64,000 nt of DNA, taken from the NCBI RefSeq assembly GCF_036017065.1, contig NZ_JAYXHR010000001.1:1-64000 (forward strand), given 5' to 3'. Position 1 is the stretch's first letter; every line of letters starts with the position of its first letter. Shown piece by piece: positions 54,387 through 62,934 of the stretch. A program made the translations under genes and the position numbers. The notes beneath the pieces are model-generated. The model had not been told where the DNA came from. It worked only from the letters and a program-made list of their open reading frames with translations, and made no database searches. The stretch comes from Uliginosibacterium sp036017065 (GTDB taxonomy: Bacteria; Pseudomonadota; Gammaproteobacteria; Burkholderiales; Rhodocyclaceae).

Positions 54387-54399
54387 GGGAGGTCGTGGA

Positions 54400-55152
54400 A
54401 TGAACAGGTTGACGATGGGTGCGCTTGCCTGCGTGGTGGCGCTGACTGCGACGGTCGCCAGCGCAGAGGAAGTACAGGTCGCCGTGGCGGCCAACTTCGC
54501 CGCACCGATGGAGCGGATTGCCGCGGAGTTCGCGAAGGACACCGGGCACAAGGCGGTGCTGTCGGTGGGTGCGACCGGCAAGTTCTATGCGCAGATCAAG
54601 AATGGCGCGCCCTTCGATGTGCTGCTGTCGGCCGACGACGAGACGCCGGCCAAGCTGGCCGCGGAAGGCGACGGTCTGGCAGACAGTCGCTTCACGTATG
54701 CGATCGGCCGGCTGGTCCTGTGGAGTAGCAAGGCCGGCGTCGTGGACCCCGCCGGTGAAGTGTTGAAGAAGGGTGATTTCAAGCATCTTGCCGTTGCGAA
54801 CCCGAAGCTCGCGCCGTATGGCGCGGCCGCCTATGACACCTTGCGCAAGCTGGGCCTGCTGGAGACGCTGACACCGCGCTTCGTGACGGGCGAGAACATC
54901 GCGCAGACCTTCCAGTTCGTCGCCACCGGCAATGCCGAGCTGGGTTTCGTTGCGCTGTCGCAGGTGCAGGTGCCCGGCAAACCCGCCGAAGGCTCGCAAT
55001 GGATCGTGCCGGCCAGCATGCATGCGCCGATCAAGCAGGATGCCGTGCTGCTGAAGAAGGCGGCGCAGAATCCCGCGGCGCTGGCCTTGCTGAAGTACCT
55101 GCGTGGCGACACGGCTGGCAAGATCATCAACAGCTTCGGATACGAGCGCTGA
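54400..55152 (+). CDS. modA: Molybdate ABC transporter periplasmic binding protein
   Basis: A 250-residue exported protein with signal peptide (MNRLTMGALACVVALTATV...). The mature protein starts EEVQVAVAANFAAPMERIA and has FDVLLSADDETPAKL and the LGFVALSQVQ segment, all typical of ModA. It binds molybdate, and usually tungstate, in the periplasm. It is second in modE-modA-modB-modC. Confidence 0.96.
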   Translation: MNRLTMGALACVVALTATVASAEEVQVAVAANFAAPMERIAAEFAKDTGHKAVLSVGATGKFYAQIKNGAPFDVLLSADDETPAKLAAEGDGLADSRFTYAIGRLVLWSSKAGVVDPAGEVLKKGDFKHLAVANPKLAPYGAAAYDTLRKLGLLETLTPRFVTGENIAQTFQFVATGNAELGFVALSQVQVPGKPAEGSQWIVPASMHAPIKQDAVLLKKAAQNPAALALLKYLRGDTAGKIINSFGYER

Positions 55153-55185
55153 GCGCTCACGCATTCCGCTGGATACGCCTCGCGC

Positions 55186-55857
55186 ATGACGCCCGCCGAT
55201 GTTTCCGCCATCACCCTCACGCTGAAGCTCGCCGGGCTGACGACGCTGCTGTTGCTGCTGATCGGCACGCCGATCGCATGGTGGCTGGCACATACGCCTT
55301 CCCGGATGAAGAGCGTGGTGGGCGCGGTGGTGGCCTTGCCGCTGGTGCTGCCGCCGACGGTGCTGGGCTTCTACCTGCTGTTGCTGATGGGCCCCAGGGG
55401 CGCGGTGGGGCAGGCCACGCAGGCGCTGGGCATCGGCCTGCTGCCGTTCACGTTCGCGGGGCTGGTCGTGGCCTCGGTGCTGTACTCCATGCCCTTCGTC
55501 GTGCAGCCGCTGCGCAACGCCTTCGAGGCCATCGGCCCTCGTCCTCTGGAGGTGGCGGCGACTTTGCGCGCAGGACCATGGGACCGCTTCCGCACCGTGG
55601 TGTTGCCGCTGGCACGGCCGGGGTTCATCACCGCAGCCATCCTCGGTTTCGCGCATACGGTGGGTGAGTTCGGCGTCATCCTGATGATCGGCGGAAATAT
55701 CCCGGAGCGCACCCGCGTGCTTTCGGTGGCGATCTACGATCACGTCGAAGCGCTGGAGTATGCGCAGGCCCACTGGCTGGCGGGCGGCATGGTGCTGTTC
55801 TCCTTCCTGGTTCTGCTGGCCCTGCATGCCCTCAATGGGAAGACCCGTGTCCTCTGA
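55186..55857 (+). CDS. modB: Molybdate ABC transporter permease
   Basis: A 223-residue inner-membrane permease with about five membrane segments. The ATPase-docking EAA motif is GPRPLEVAATLRAGPWDRF. The N-terminus SAITLTLKLAGLTTLLLLL and the FAHTVGEFGVILMIGGNIPE region match ModB. It lies 33 bp after modA, and its last codons overlap the start of modC. Confidence 0.96.
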   Translation: MTPADVSAITLTLKLAGLTTLLLLLIGTPIAWWLAHTPSRMKSVVGAVVALPLVLPPTVLGFYLLLLMGPRGAVGQATQALGIGLLPFTFAGLVVASVLYSMPFVVQPLRNAFEAIGPRPLEVAATLRAGPWDRFRTVVLPLARPGFITAAILGFAHTVGEFGVILMIGGNIPERTRVLSVAIYDHVEALEYAQAHWLAGGMVLFSFLVLLALHALNGKTRVL

Positions 55858-56935
55858 CGGCAGCGTCCGTATCGCCTTCGCCCTGCAGCATCCCGGGTTC
55901 TCCATGAAGCTGGACCTCACCGTTCCCGGACGCGGCGTCACCGCCTTGTTCGGCCGCTCAGGCAGCGGCAAGACCAGTTGCCTGCGCGTGGTGGCCGGCC
56001 TGCAGGCCGCGCAGCAGGTCCATGTGCAGGTGGGTGACGAGGTGTGGCAGGACGACGCGCAGGGCATCTGCCTGCCGACGCATCGTCGCCCGCTGGGCTA
56101 TGTGTTCCAGGAGGCCAGCCTTTTCCCCCACCTGTCGGTGCGCGACAACCTCGAGTACGGCATGCGCCGCGTGCCGGCGGCCGAACGGCGCGTGCAGCTG
56201 GCGCAGGTCGTCCAGTGGCTGGGGCTGTCGACCCTGGTCGATCGACGTCCGGAGGGCTTGTCCGGCGGCGAGCGCCAGCGCGTGGCGATCGGCCGTGCCC
56301 TGCTGGCCAGCCCGCGCCTGTTGCTGATGGACGAGCCGCTGTCCGCGCTGGATCTTGCCAGCCGTGCGGCGATCCTGCCCTACCTGCAGCGCCTGCACGC
56401 GGAGCTCTCCATTCCGGTGCTGTACGTCAGCCACGCCATCGACGAAGTGGCGCGGCTGGCCGATCACACCGTGGTGCTGGATGCCGGCCGTGTCGTCGCC
56501 AGCGGCCCCACCGCCCGCGTGCTGAACGAGGCGGGAGACGTACTGCCGCTGGGCGAGGAGAACGGCGTGCTGATCGAGGCTGCGGTGGGCCTGCATGACG
56601 AGGCCTATCACCTGACACGACTGGACTTCGCCGGCGGTCACCTGTGGGTGTCGCGTGTGGACAGGCCCCTGGGCGGCGCCGTGCGGGCGCGCGTGCTGGC
56701 GCGGGATGTCAGCGTCGCCCTGAGCCAGGCCGGCGACAGCAGCATTGCCAACCTGCTGCCCGCCCGCGTGCTGCGCATGCAGGAGGAGGGGGCGGACCGG
56801 GTCTTGCTCAGCCTGGAGACGGGGGGCGGCACCCCCTTGCTGGCACGGATCACCCGCCGCTCCCGCGACCAGCTCGGCCTGGCGCCGGGCATGGCGGTCA
56901 TCGCCCAGGTGAAGAGTGTTGCCCTTGCCGCATGA
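55847..56935 (+). CDS. modC: Molybdate ABC transporter ATP-binding protein
   Basis: A 362-residue ModC. Walker A is FGRSGSGKTSCLRVVAGL, the Q-loop region is YVFQEASLFPHLSV, the signature LSGGERQRVAIGRALL, and Walker B LLLMDEPLSALDL. The C-terminal 110 residues are ModC-type with a Mop/TOBE molybdate-binding segment (SSIANLLPARVLRM). GTG 55847 has a GGGAAG ribosome-like site just upstream and overlaps modB by 11 bp; ATG 55835 is the alternative. The stop codon is embedded in the T-run side of a minus-strand terminator. Confidence 0.95.
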   Translation: MSSDGSVRIAFALQHPGFSMKLDLTVPGRGVTALFGRSGSGKTSCLRVVAGLQAAQQVHVQVGDEVWQDDAQGICLPTHRRPLGYVFQEASLFPHLSVRDNLEYGMRRVPAAERRVQLAQVVQWLGLSTLVDRRPEGLSGGERQRVAIGRALLASPRLLLMDEPLSALDLASRAAILPYLQRLHAELSIPVLYVSHAIDEVARLADHTVVLDAGRVVASGPTARVLNEAGDVLPLGEENGVLIEAAVGLHDEAYHLTRLDFAGGHLWVSRVDRPLGGAVRARVLARDVSVALSQAGDSSIANLLPARVLRMQEEGADRVLLSLETGGGTPLLARITRRSRDQLGLAPGMAVIAQVKSVALAA

Positions 56936-56962
56936 AAAAAGCCCGGTGCCAAGGCACCGGGC
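56935..56962 (-). terminator. Intrinsic terminator facing leftwards between modC and the candidate sRNA
   Basis: The stem GCCCGGTGCC (56941-56950) pairs with GGCACCGGGC (56953-56962), closed by a tight loop. On the minus strand it is followed by six Us (56940-56935). On the plus strand only TT follows, then AAAGG. It is therefore a strong terminator for leftward transcription and at best a weak one for modC. Confidence 0.88.
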
Positions 56963-57126
56963 TTAAAGGAGGCAACACAGAAACTACGAACTACTACCAC
57001 TGGGTACTACATCGTGACCGGCAGTGGGGCCGGAATCCGGGCGAGCGCCGAAATCAAAGTTGTCTGATCAATTTGTTGTCAGATCGGTCAAAAGAATAGA
57101 TTTTCTTTGTTTTTCAGGCCTCTATG
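56935..57126 (-). ncRNA. Candidate regulated small RNA between modC and parC
   Basis: A minus-strand transcript of about 190 nt is predicted from a strong promoter (57133-57162) to a strong terminator (56935-56962). The only ATG in it is followed directly by TAG, so it appears non-coding. Just before the terminator stem it holds CCTCCTTT, complementary to a Shine-Dalgarno sequence and predicted to be outside the terminator stem. It also carries two extra copies of the box that overlaps its promoter. I do not recognise it as 6S RNA or any family I know. The start site is estimated from the -10 position. In the rest of the 361-bp gap (57163-57296) I see nothing. Confidence 0.55.
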
Positions 57127-57132
57127 AGCCGC

Positions 57133-57162
57133 AATATAGGCTCTGTTGTCTGACAACGTCAA
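57133..57162 (-). promoter_or_regulatory. Leftward promoter for the candidate sRNA
   Basis: On the minus strand, -35 TTGACG (57162-57157) and -10 TATATT (57138-57133) are separated by 18 bp. It points away from parC towards modC, where no gene is encoded on that strand. Confidence 0.7.
57145..57157. promoter_or_regulatory. Palindromic operator candidate in the promoter spacer
   Basis: GTTGTCTGACAAC is a perfect inverted repeat around a central T. Its core TTGTCTGACAA fits the TNGTNNNACNA pattern of FadR-type GntR regulators. It lies wholly between the -35 and -10, where a bound repressor would block polymerase. Related boxes TTGTCTGA (57060-57067) and TTGTCAGA (57076-57083) lie downstream in the transcript. 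Confidence 0.5.
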
Positions 57163-57296
57163 CAACTCCTTACGGATTCCTGACGGGCGCTGACTGCCCG
57201 CGTGGCCCGGCCTCGTGCGAGAATCCGCCTCGGCCGCGCGCTGCAATCCTTCTGCGCGGCCGCCTCTGATTGCTCCTCTGCCTTGCACAGACACGA

Positions 57297-59690
57297 ATGA
57301 ATCCTGAACTCCCCGGCGAGCCCGACGCCGACAGTCCCGACCTGTTCGAAGACCAAAGCCTGCCGGTTGCCGCCGTGACCGAGGCGCCTCCACCCGCGCC
57401 GCCGGCGCCCCCCAGCCTGCAGGACCTGCCCGACGACCATCTGCCCATCGCCGCCTTCGCCGAGCGCGCCTATCTGGCCTACGCGATGAGCGTGGTGCGC
57501 GGGCGTGCGCTGCCGCAGGTGGAGGACGGCATGAAGCCGGTGCAGCGTCGCATCCTGTACGCGATGCACGAGATGCGCCTGGTGCCGGGCGCCAAGCCGG
57601 TGAAGAGCGCCCGCGTGGTCGGTGACGTCATCGGTAAATTGCACCCGCACGGCGACCAGTCGGTGTACGACGCTGCGGTGCGCCTGGCGCAGGATTTCTC
57701 GCTGCGCTATCCGCTGATCGATGGCCAGGGCAACTTCGGCTCGCGTGACGGCGACGGTGCGGCGGCGATGCGCTACACCGAAATGCGCCTGACGCCGATC
57801 GCCGAGCTGCTGCTGTCGGAAATCGACATGGGCACGGTGGACTTCGTGCCCAACTACGATGGTGCCTTCGAAGAACCGAAGCTCTTCCCGGCACGCCTGC
57901 CGATGCTGTTGCTCAACGGTGCCTCCGGCATCGCCGTGGGCATGGCGACGGAATGCCCCCCGCATAACCTGCGCGAGGTGGCCGCAGCCGCCACGCTGCT
58001 GATCAAGAAGCCGGACGCCTCGCTGGACGAGGTGATGGCCGTGTTGCCCGGCCCGGATTTTCCGGGCGGCGGGCAGATCATCTCGCCGGCCGCGGCGATC
58101 CGCGAAGCCTACGACGGTGGTCGCGGCAGCCTGCGCGTGCGTGCGCGCTGGCGCATCGAGCAACTGGCACGCGGCGCCTGGCGCGTCATCATCGACGAGC
58201 TGCCGCACGGCGTGTCGGCCGCCAAGGTGTTGTCGGAAATCGAAGCGGTGACCAACCCGCAACCGAAGGCCGGCAAAAAGGAAATCTCGCAGGACGAGAA
58301 GAACAACAAGGCGCTGGTGCTGGGCGTGCTCGACGCCGCCCGTGACGAGTCCTCCGACAAGGCGCCGGTACGCCTGGTGTTTGAGCCCAAGACCCGTACG
58401 CAGGAGCCGGACGAGCTGATGCGCGTGCTGCTGGCACACACCAGCCTCGAATCCTCGGTGTCGGTGAACCTCACCGTGGTGGGCCGCGACGGCCGGCCGG
58501 GGCAGAAGGGCCTGCGTACGCTGATCAGCGAATGGATCAGCTACCGCTTCGACACCGTGGAGCGTCGCACCCGCCACCGCCTGGGGCAGGTCGACCGCCG
58601 CATCCACATCCTGGAAGGCCGCCAGATCGCCTGGCTGCACATCGACGAAGTCATCAAGGTGATCCGCGAGGCCGACGAGCCGAAGACCGAGCTGATCGCG
58701 CGCTTCGGCCTCACCGAGACGCAGGCCGAAGACATCCTGGAAATCCGCCTGCGCCAGTTGGCCAAGCTGGAATACATCGCCATCGAGAAGGAGCTGGCGA
58801 CGCTGCGCGACGAGCGCAAGGGACTGGTGGAACTGCTCGAGAACCGCAACGCGATGACCAGGCTGATCCTCAAGGAAATTGCCGAGGATACGAAGAAGCA
58901 CGGCGACGACCGCCGCACGCTGATCGAGACCGCGACACCGGTCGCCGCGGTGGAGGCCGTGGTGCTGGACGAGCCGGTGACGGTCATCCTGTCGAAGAAC
59001 GGCTGGGTACGCGCGCGCCAGGGGCATGGCATCGACCCGATGAGCCTCAGCTACAAGAGCGGCGACAGTGCCTTCCTGGTGGCCGAGTCGCGCACCGCCT
59101 GGCCGCTGGTGCTGATCGACACGATGGGTCGCGCATATTCCGTCCGGGTATCCGACCTGCCGGGTGGACGCGGCGACGGCGTGCCGATCACCACACTGAT
59201 CGAACTGCAGGGCGGCGCTCGCATCGCGCAGGCGCTGAGCACCGATCCGGACAGCGACTGGCTGTTCGCCAACAGCGGCAGCTACGGTTTCATCAGCAGG
59301 CTTTCGGAGCTCGTCGGCCGCAACCGCGCCGGCAAGACCTTCATGACCATCGAGGACAAGGAAACGGTGCTCGCACCGGCCCGCGCCGAAGGTCAGTGGA
59401 TTGCCGCCGTGTCCGGCAACGGCCGCCTGCTGTACTTCCCGCGTGCCGAGCTGAAGGTGATGCCGCGCGGTCGCGGCATGATCATCATGGGCCTGGACGA
59501 GAAGGAAGAGCTGGTCGGCGTGTGCTGCCCGCCTACCGACGCCGTGAAGGTGTCCGGCGCCGGCCGTGGCGGCAAGGAGACCGAGCTGGTGGTCAAGGGC
59601 GTGGCGCTGGATGCCTGCCGTGGCAAGCGCGCCCGCAAGGGCGGCGTGCTGGCACCGAAGGTCAAGCCTGTGAGTGTGACCGGCGCCTGA
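57297..59690 (+). CDS. parC: DNA topoisomerase IV subunit A
   Basis: A 797-residue ParC, the DNA-cleaving subunit of the decatenase. The catalytic tyrosine is Tyr160 in AAAMRYTEMRL. It lacks a GyrA-box and has the ParC-type C-terminal blades, separating it from the gyrA product at 18144. The N-terminus carries an extra Pro-rich lead of about 45 residues. In the quinolone region HPHGDQSVYDA, Gln121 and Asp125 occupy the positions of E. coli Ser80 and Glu84. ATG 57297 is the likely start. parE is not in the window. Confidence 0.95.
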   Translation: MNPELPGEPDADSPDLFEDQSLPVAAVTEAPPPAPPAPPSLQDLPDDHLPIAAFAERAYLAYAMSVVRGRALPQVEDGMKPVQRRILYAMHEMRLVPGAKPVKSARVVGDVIGKLHPHGDQSVYDAAVRLAQDFSLRYPLIDGQGNFGSRDGDGAAAMRYTEMRLTPIAELLLSEIDMGTVDFVPNYDGAFEEPKLFPARLPMLLLNGASGIAVGMATECPPHNLREVAAAATLLIKKPDASLDEVMAVLPGPDFPGGGQIISPAAAIREAYDGGRGSLRVRARWRIEQLARGAWRVIIDELPHGVSAAKVLSEIEAVTNPQPKAGKKEISQDEKNNKALVLGVLDAARDESSDKAPVRLVFEPKTRTQEPDELMRVLLAHTSLESSVSVNLTVVGRDGRPGQKGLRTLISEWISYRFDTVERRTRHRLGQVDRRIHILEGRQIAWLHIDEVIKVIREADEPKTELIARFGLTETQAEDILEIRLRQLAKLEYIAIEKELATLRDERKGLVELLENRNAMTRLILKEIAEDTKKHGDDRRTLIETATPVAAVEAVVLDEPVTVILSKNGWVRARQGHGIDPMSLSYKSGDSAFLVAESRTAWPLVLIDTMGRAYSVRVSDLPGGRGDGVPITTLIELQGGARIAQALSTDPDSDWLFANSGSYGFISRLSELVGRNRAGKTFMTIEDKETVLAPARAEGQWIAAVSGNGRLLYFPRAELKVMPRGRGMIIMGLDEKEELVGVCCPPTDAVKVSGAGRGGKETELVVKGVALDACRGKRARKGGVLAPKVKPVSVTGA

Positions 59691-59722
59691 TTCCCGCTGG
59701 TCGTCGCAGGATGCGACACAGG

Positions 59723-59750
59723 AAAGGGCAGACCGTGGTCTGCCCTTTTT
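59723..59750. terminator. Bidirectional terminator between parC and the diguanylate cyclase gene
   Basis: AAAGGGCAGAC (59723-59733) pairs with GTCTGCCCTTT (59738-59748), with loop CGTG and Ts to 59750. It lies between two converging genes. Confidence 0.9.
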
Positions 59751-59792
59751 CTTTCCGTTGGGGTGCCGCGCCCCGGTACGCCGATGGCATCC

Positions 59793-60947
59793 CTAGGGCA
59801 TGTAGTGGCGGACTTCCACGCGATTGCGGCCGAAATGCTTGGCGTCGTACAGGGCCTCGTCGGCGATACGCATCAGCAAGGACAACTCTGCCTTGCGGGG
59901 TGACAGGCACACACCGATGCTGACCGTGACCCGCAAGGGCACGCCGGGCACGCATTCCAGCATGGCGATCTGCGCGCGGATGCGTTCCGCGAGGCGCTGC
60001 GGGAAGCCCTGGCGCGAGTCCGGCATGACGATCACGAACTCCTCGCCGCCGAGCCGGGCGAACAGGTCTTCGCTGCGGATGCTGCCACGTACCGTGTCGG
60101 AAAACTGCTGCAGCACGATGTCGCCGATGCCGTGGCCGTGCGTGTCGTTCACCGACTTGAAGTGATCCAGGTCGAGCGCGATGATCGCCATGCCGGTGCT
60201 CTCGTGCAGGCGTCTCATGCGCTCGCGCAACTCGGCGTTGAGGCCGCGACGGTTGAGCGCGCCTGTCAGCGGATCGAGCAGCGCGCTCTGGCGAAGACTC
60301 TCCGCCACGCGGAAGCTGGTCAGCATCAGCATGCAGAAATTGAGCATGAACCAGATGGACAGGTCGGCCTGCACGTAGGGGGCGTTCGGCAGGTAGGTGC
60401 CGAACAGGGCGGCCAGCAGATCGCGGCCGTAGAGCAGCATCAGCAGGCCGCAGCCCACCATCATCAGGCGTGCGGGCAGTACGTCGGGCCGCGTGCTCAG
60501 TTCGCGCAGGTGCCAGACGATGAGGACGAGGCTCAGCACTTCGGCCGCGCTCATGGCGGCGCCCTGTGCGCCCGGCGTGCTCCACAGCCAGCCGACCAGC
60601 GAGAAAGCCAGGCAAACGGGGACGAGCGCCAGTTCGACGCGCGTGAGGCTGCGTTGCTGGACGAACTGAACCACCGCCAGCGCCAGGCCCGCCATGCCGC
60701 CGCAGGCAAGCAGGCCGCCGGCGCGGATCAGCGTCTGCAGCCACATGTCGACCGGGTGGCCGCTGCCAACCAGTTGCACGGATCCGTCCAGCAGCGCTGC
60801 GCCGAGCGTGTAGGCCAGATGCGCGGCGCCCCAGGTCGCGATGCCCCGCAGTCCACGCGCGATCTGCGCTGCGTACCAGAAGAGGCCCAGCAGGACGACC
60901 GACAGCAGGCAGTCGCTCAGGAGGATGAGGTAGAAGTCCGCATTCAT
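59793..60947 (-). CDS. Membrane-anchored diguanylate cyclase (GGDEF domain)
   Basis: A 384-residue protein. About seven hydrophobic segments fill the first 210 residues, with no recognisable sensor motif. The C-terminal GGDEF domain (about 220-380) has an intact active site GGEEF, the LDPLTGALNRRGL start and the DLDHFKSVNDTHGH metal-site segment. It should make cyclic di-GMP. The inhibitory site RxxD before GGEEF reads SEDLFA here, so product feedback may be absent. ATG 60947 is preferred over GTG 60956. It is last in a row with mscS and otsBA, 82 bp after mscS. Confidence 0.93.
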   Translation of the reverse strand: MNADFYLILLSDCLLSVVLLGLFWYAAQIARGLRGIATWGAAHLAYTLGAALLDGSVQLVGSGHPVDMWLQTLIRAGGLLACGGMAGLALAVVQFVQQRSLTRVELALVPVCLAFSLVGWLWSTPGAQGAAMSAAEVLSLVLIVWHLRELSTRPDVLPARLMMVGCGLLMLLYGRDLLAALFGTYLPNAPYVQADLSIWFMLNFCMLMLTSFRVAESLRQSALLDPLTGALNRRGLNAELRERMRRLHESTGMAIIALDLDHFKSVNDTHGHGIGDIVLQQFSDTVRGSIRSEDLFARLGGEEFVIVMPDSRQGFPQRLAERIRAQIAMLECVPGVPLRVTVSIGVCLSPRKAELSLLMRIADEALYDAKHFGRNRVEVRHYMP

Positions 60948-61029
60948 GCTCGTCACGGATTATCGTTCATGACGATGCGTTGGCGGAACCCGCTGCGCCA
61001 ATGGGCGGTGCAGCGGGCCGGGCGGGGGC

Positions 61030-62133
61030 TCAGCCGGAGGACACTTCCGGCGCCGGTGGCCGTTCGCCTTGCAGGGCGCCGGCGTGGCCGAGGACGCGCA
61101 GCGTCTGCGTCGGCAGGGCCAGCGCGATGTCCTTGCTCTGCAGGTGGCGGATCAGGGCGAGGTTGATGCGCTGCTGGGTGTCCATGTACTTGTTGAAGTC
61201 CGGGTCGAGCGTGAAATACACGACCTCGAAATCCAGACTGGATGCGCCGAAGCCGCGGAAGTGCGCGCGGTCGAAGCGCGTGCCTTCCTGTGACTCGACG
61301 ATGGCGCGCACTTCGCCGGGCAGGGCTTCCAGCTGGTCGGCCGGCGTGTCGTAGGTGACGCCGAAGGTGAAGACGATCCGCCGTTCGTTCATGCGCTTGT
61401 AGTTGCGGATGCGGCTCTTCAGCAGGTCGTTGTTGGAGAAGATCAGCTCTTCCCCCGACAGGCTCTGGATGCGCGTGGTCTTGAGGCCGACATGCTTCAC
61501 CGTGCCCATGTAATCGTCGACGATGATGAAGTCGCCCACCACGAAGGGCTTGTCGATGGCGATCGACAGCGAGGCGAACAGGTCGCCCAGGATGTTCTGC
61601 AGGGCCAGCGCCACGGCCACGCCGCCGATGCCCAGGCTGGCCACCAGTGTCGTGATGTTGACGCCCAGATTGTCGAGCAGCAGCAACAGCACGATGACCC
61701 AGATCATCAGCCGGGTGATGAAGGCGATGACGCCGAAGTTGGTGATGGCTTCGCCGTCGCCGGCCTGGGTACTGCGTTCCAGCCGCTTGCGTACCCAGGT
61801 GCCCACGCCGCGGCTGGCCCAGATGCCAGCCTGCAGGATCAGCAGCACCATCATGGCCTTGTACGGCAGGGTTTCGACTGAGGGCGGCAGCTCGATCTGC
61901 GTCAGGCCGGCCAGCACGGAGATCCACAGCAGGAAGGGCAGCTTGGTGGAGTCGACCACCTCGGCCAGCACGTCATCCCAGATCGCGATGCTCTGCGCAG
62001 CCCGCGCATGCAGGCGGGAACTGAGCATGCGGCGGACGAAGAGAAGGGCGGCGAACGCCGCTGCCGCCACGCACAGCGCGAGGATGACCTGTTCAAGCGA
62101 GTTGTGATCGCGGATGTACAGCAGTGCCTTCAT
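61030..62133 (-). CDS. MscS family mechanosensitive ion channel
   Basis: A 367-residue inner-membrane channel with about four membrane helices. The pore-lining helix reads LVASLGIGGVAVALALQNIL with the Gly/Ala packing of MscS TM3, followed by the beta domain (FVVGDFIIVDDYMGTV, TTRIQSLSGEELIFSNN). It opens under membrane tension to release solutes on hypo-osmotic shock. It lies 36 bp after otsB, so solute synthesis and release genes are adjacent. Confidence 0.94.
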   Translation of the reverse strand: MKALLYIRDHNSLEQVILALCVAAAAFAALLFVRRMLSSRLHARAAQSIAIWDDVLAEVVDSTKLPFLLWISVLAGLTQIELPPSVETLPYKAMMVLLILQAGIWASRGVGTWVRKRLERSTQAGDGEAITNFGVIAFITRLMIWVIVLLLLLDNLGVNITTLVASLGIGGVAVALALQNILGDLFASLSIAIDKPFVVGDFIIVDDYMGTVKHVGLKTTRIQSLSGEELIFSNNDLLKSRIRNYKRMNERRIVFTFGVTYDTPADQLEALPGEVRAIVESQEGTRFDRAHFRGFGASSLDFEVVYFTLDPDFNKYMDTQQRINLALIRHLQSKDIALALPTQTLRVLGHAGALQGERPPAPEVSSG

Positions 62134-62169
62134 TCGATGCTCTCCGGAGGGCCTTGGGGGCGTGATGTT

Positions 62170-62934
62170 CTACAGGCGGTGTCGCTCGATGCTCTTCAAC
62201 AGACGTTGCAGGAAGATGGCGACTTCGTTCTGGTGATTCAGGTGGAAGCGGGCGCGGTGGTGGTCGCGGGCCTCGACGCGGATCGTGAGCCAGCTCGCGG
62301 GGGCTTGTTCGAAGACCACGTCGTCCGTGATGTCGTCGCCGGCGAAGATGACGGTGTCACATTCGGCGACCCGCATCAACTCCACTGCGGCACGGTACTT
62401 GTCCGGGGCGCCTTCCGGCAGCAGGTTGATGACGAACTTGCCGTCGATGACCCGCGGCGTGGGCTCCAGGGCCGACACGGTGGCCTGGATGGCATCGAGC
62501 GCGCTGACACGGTCGCGTGCCAGCCGGTAGTGCAGGGAGAAGGAGTGTCCCTTGTCTTCCACCAGCACGCCCGCCGCGTCCAGCACGGGCGCGAAGTCCT
62601 GGTTCAGCGCGCGGCGCCAGCGGCCAACGGCCTGCGTGGCGCCGGAGACGGTACTGTCAGGCAAGCCTTCGGCGCCATGGTTGCCGACGATGTAGTGCGG
62701 CGAGAACCCCAGTCGTTCGGTGACATCGGCGATGGCGCGGCCGGTGACGATGGCGACCGGCATCAGCTCGGCCAGGCGCGCCAACACGCGTGAGATGGGC
62801 AGTGGCGTCCGTGCGTTTTCCGGCAGCGGCACGATGGGAGCCAGGGTGCCGTCGAAGTCCAGCGCGAGAAGCGGCTTGCGGGTGACGATCTCGTCGAGGG
62901 CGTGATCGCCCTCCGGGGAAAACAGGTGGCTCAT
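62170..62934 (-). CDS. otsB: Trehalose-6-phosphate phosphatase
   Basis: A 254-residue HAD phosphatase. It has the nucleophile motif LALDFDGTLAPI, VAIVTGRAIADV, the GNHGAE segment and the metal motif FAGDDITDDVVF, all as in OtsB. It removes phosphate from trehalose-6-phosphate to give trehalose. The start overlaps the otsA stop as ATGA, so the two are translationally coupled. Confidence 0.95.
   Translation of the reverse strand: MSHLFSPEGDHALDEIVTRKPLLALDFDGTLAPIVPLPENARTPLPISRVLARLAELMPVAIVTGRAIADVTERLGFSPHYIVGNHGAEGLPDSTVSGATQAVGRWRRALNQDFAPVLDAAGVLVEDKGHSFSLHYRLARDRVSALDAIQATVSALEPTPRVIDGKFVINLLPEGAPDKYRAAVELMRVAECDTVIFAGDDITDDVVFEQAPASWLTIRVEARDHHRARFHLNHQNEVAIFLQRLLKSIERHRL

Noticed and set aside
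56941..56962. Terminator for modC on the plus strand
   Set aside because: The hairpin is followed by only TT and then AAAGGAGG; its U-run works only for leftward transcription.
56965..57060. A small plus-strand gene after the AAAGGAGG sequence
   Set aside because: No ATG, GTG or TTG lies at ribosome-site distance; the sequence fits better as the complement of the sRNA's CCTCCTTT.
57297..59690. Second gyrA copy
   Set aside because: It lacks the GyrA-box and has ParC features, so it is topoisomerase IV subunit A.
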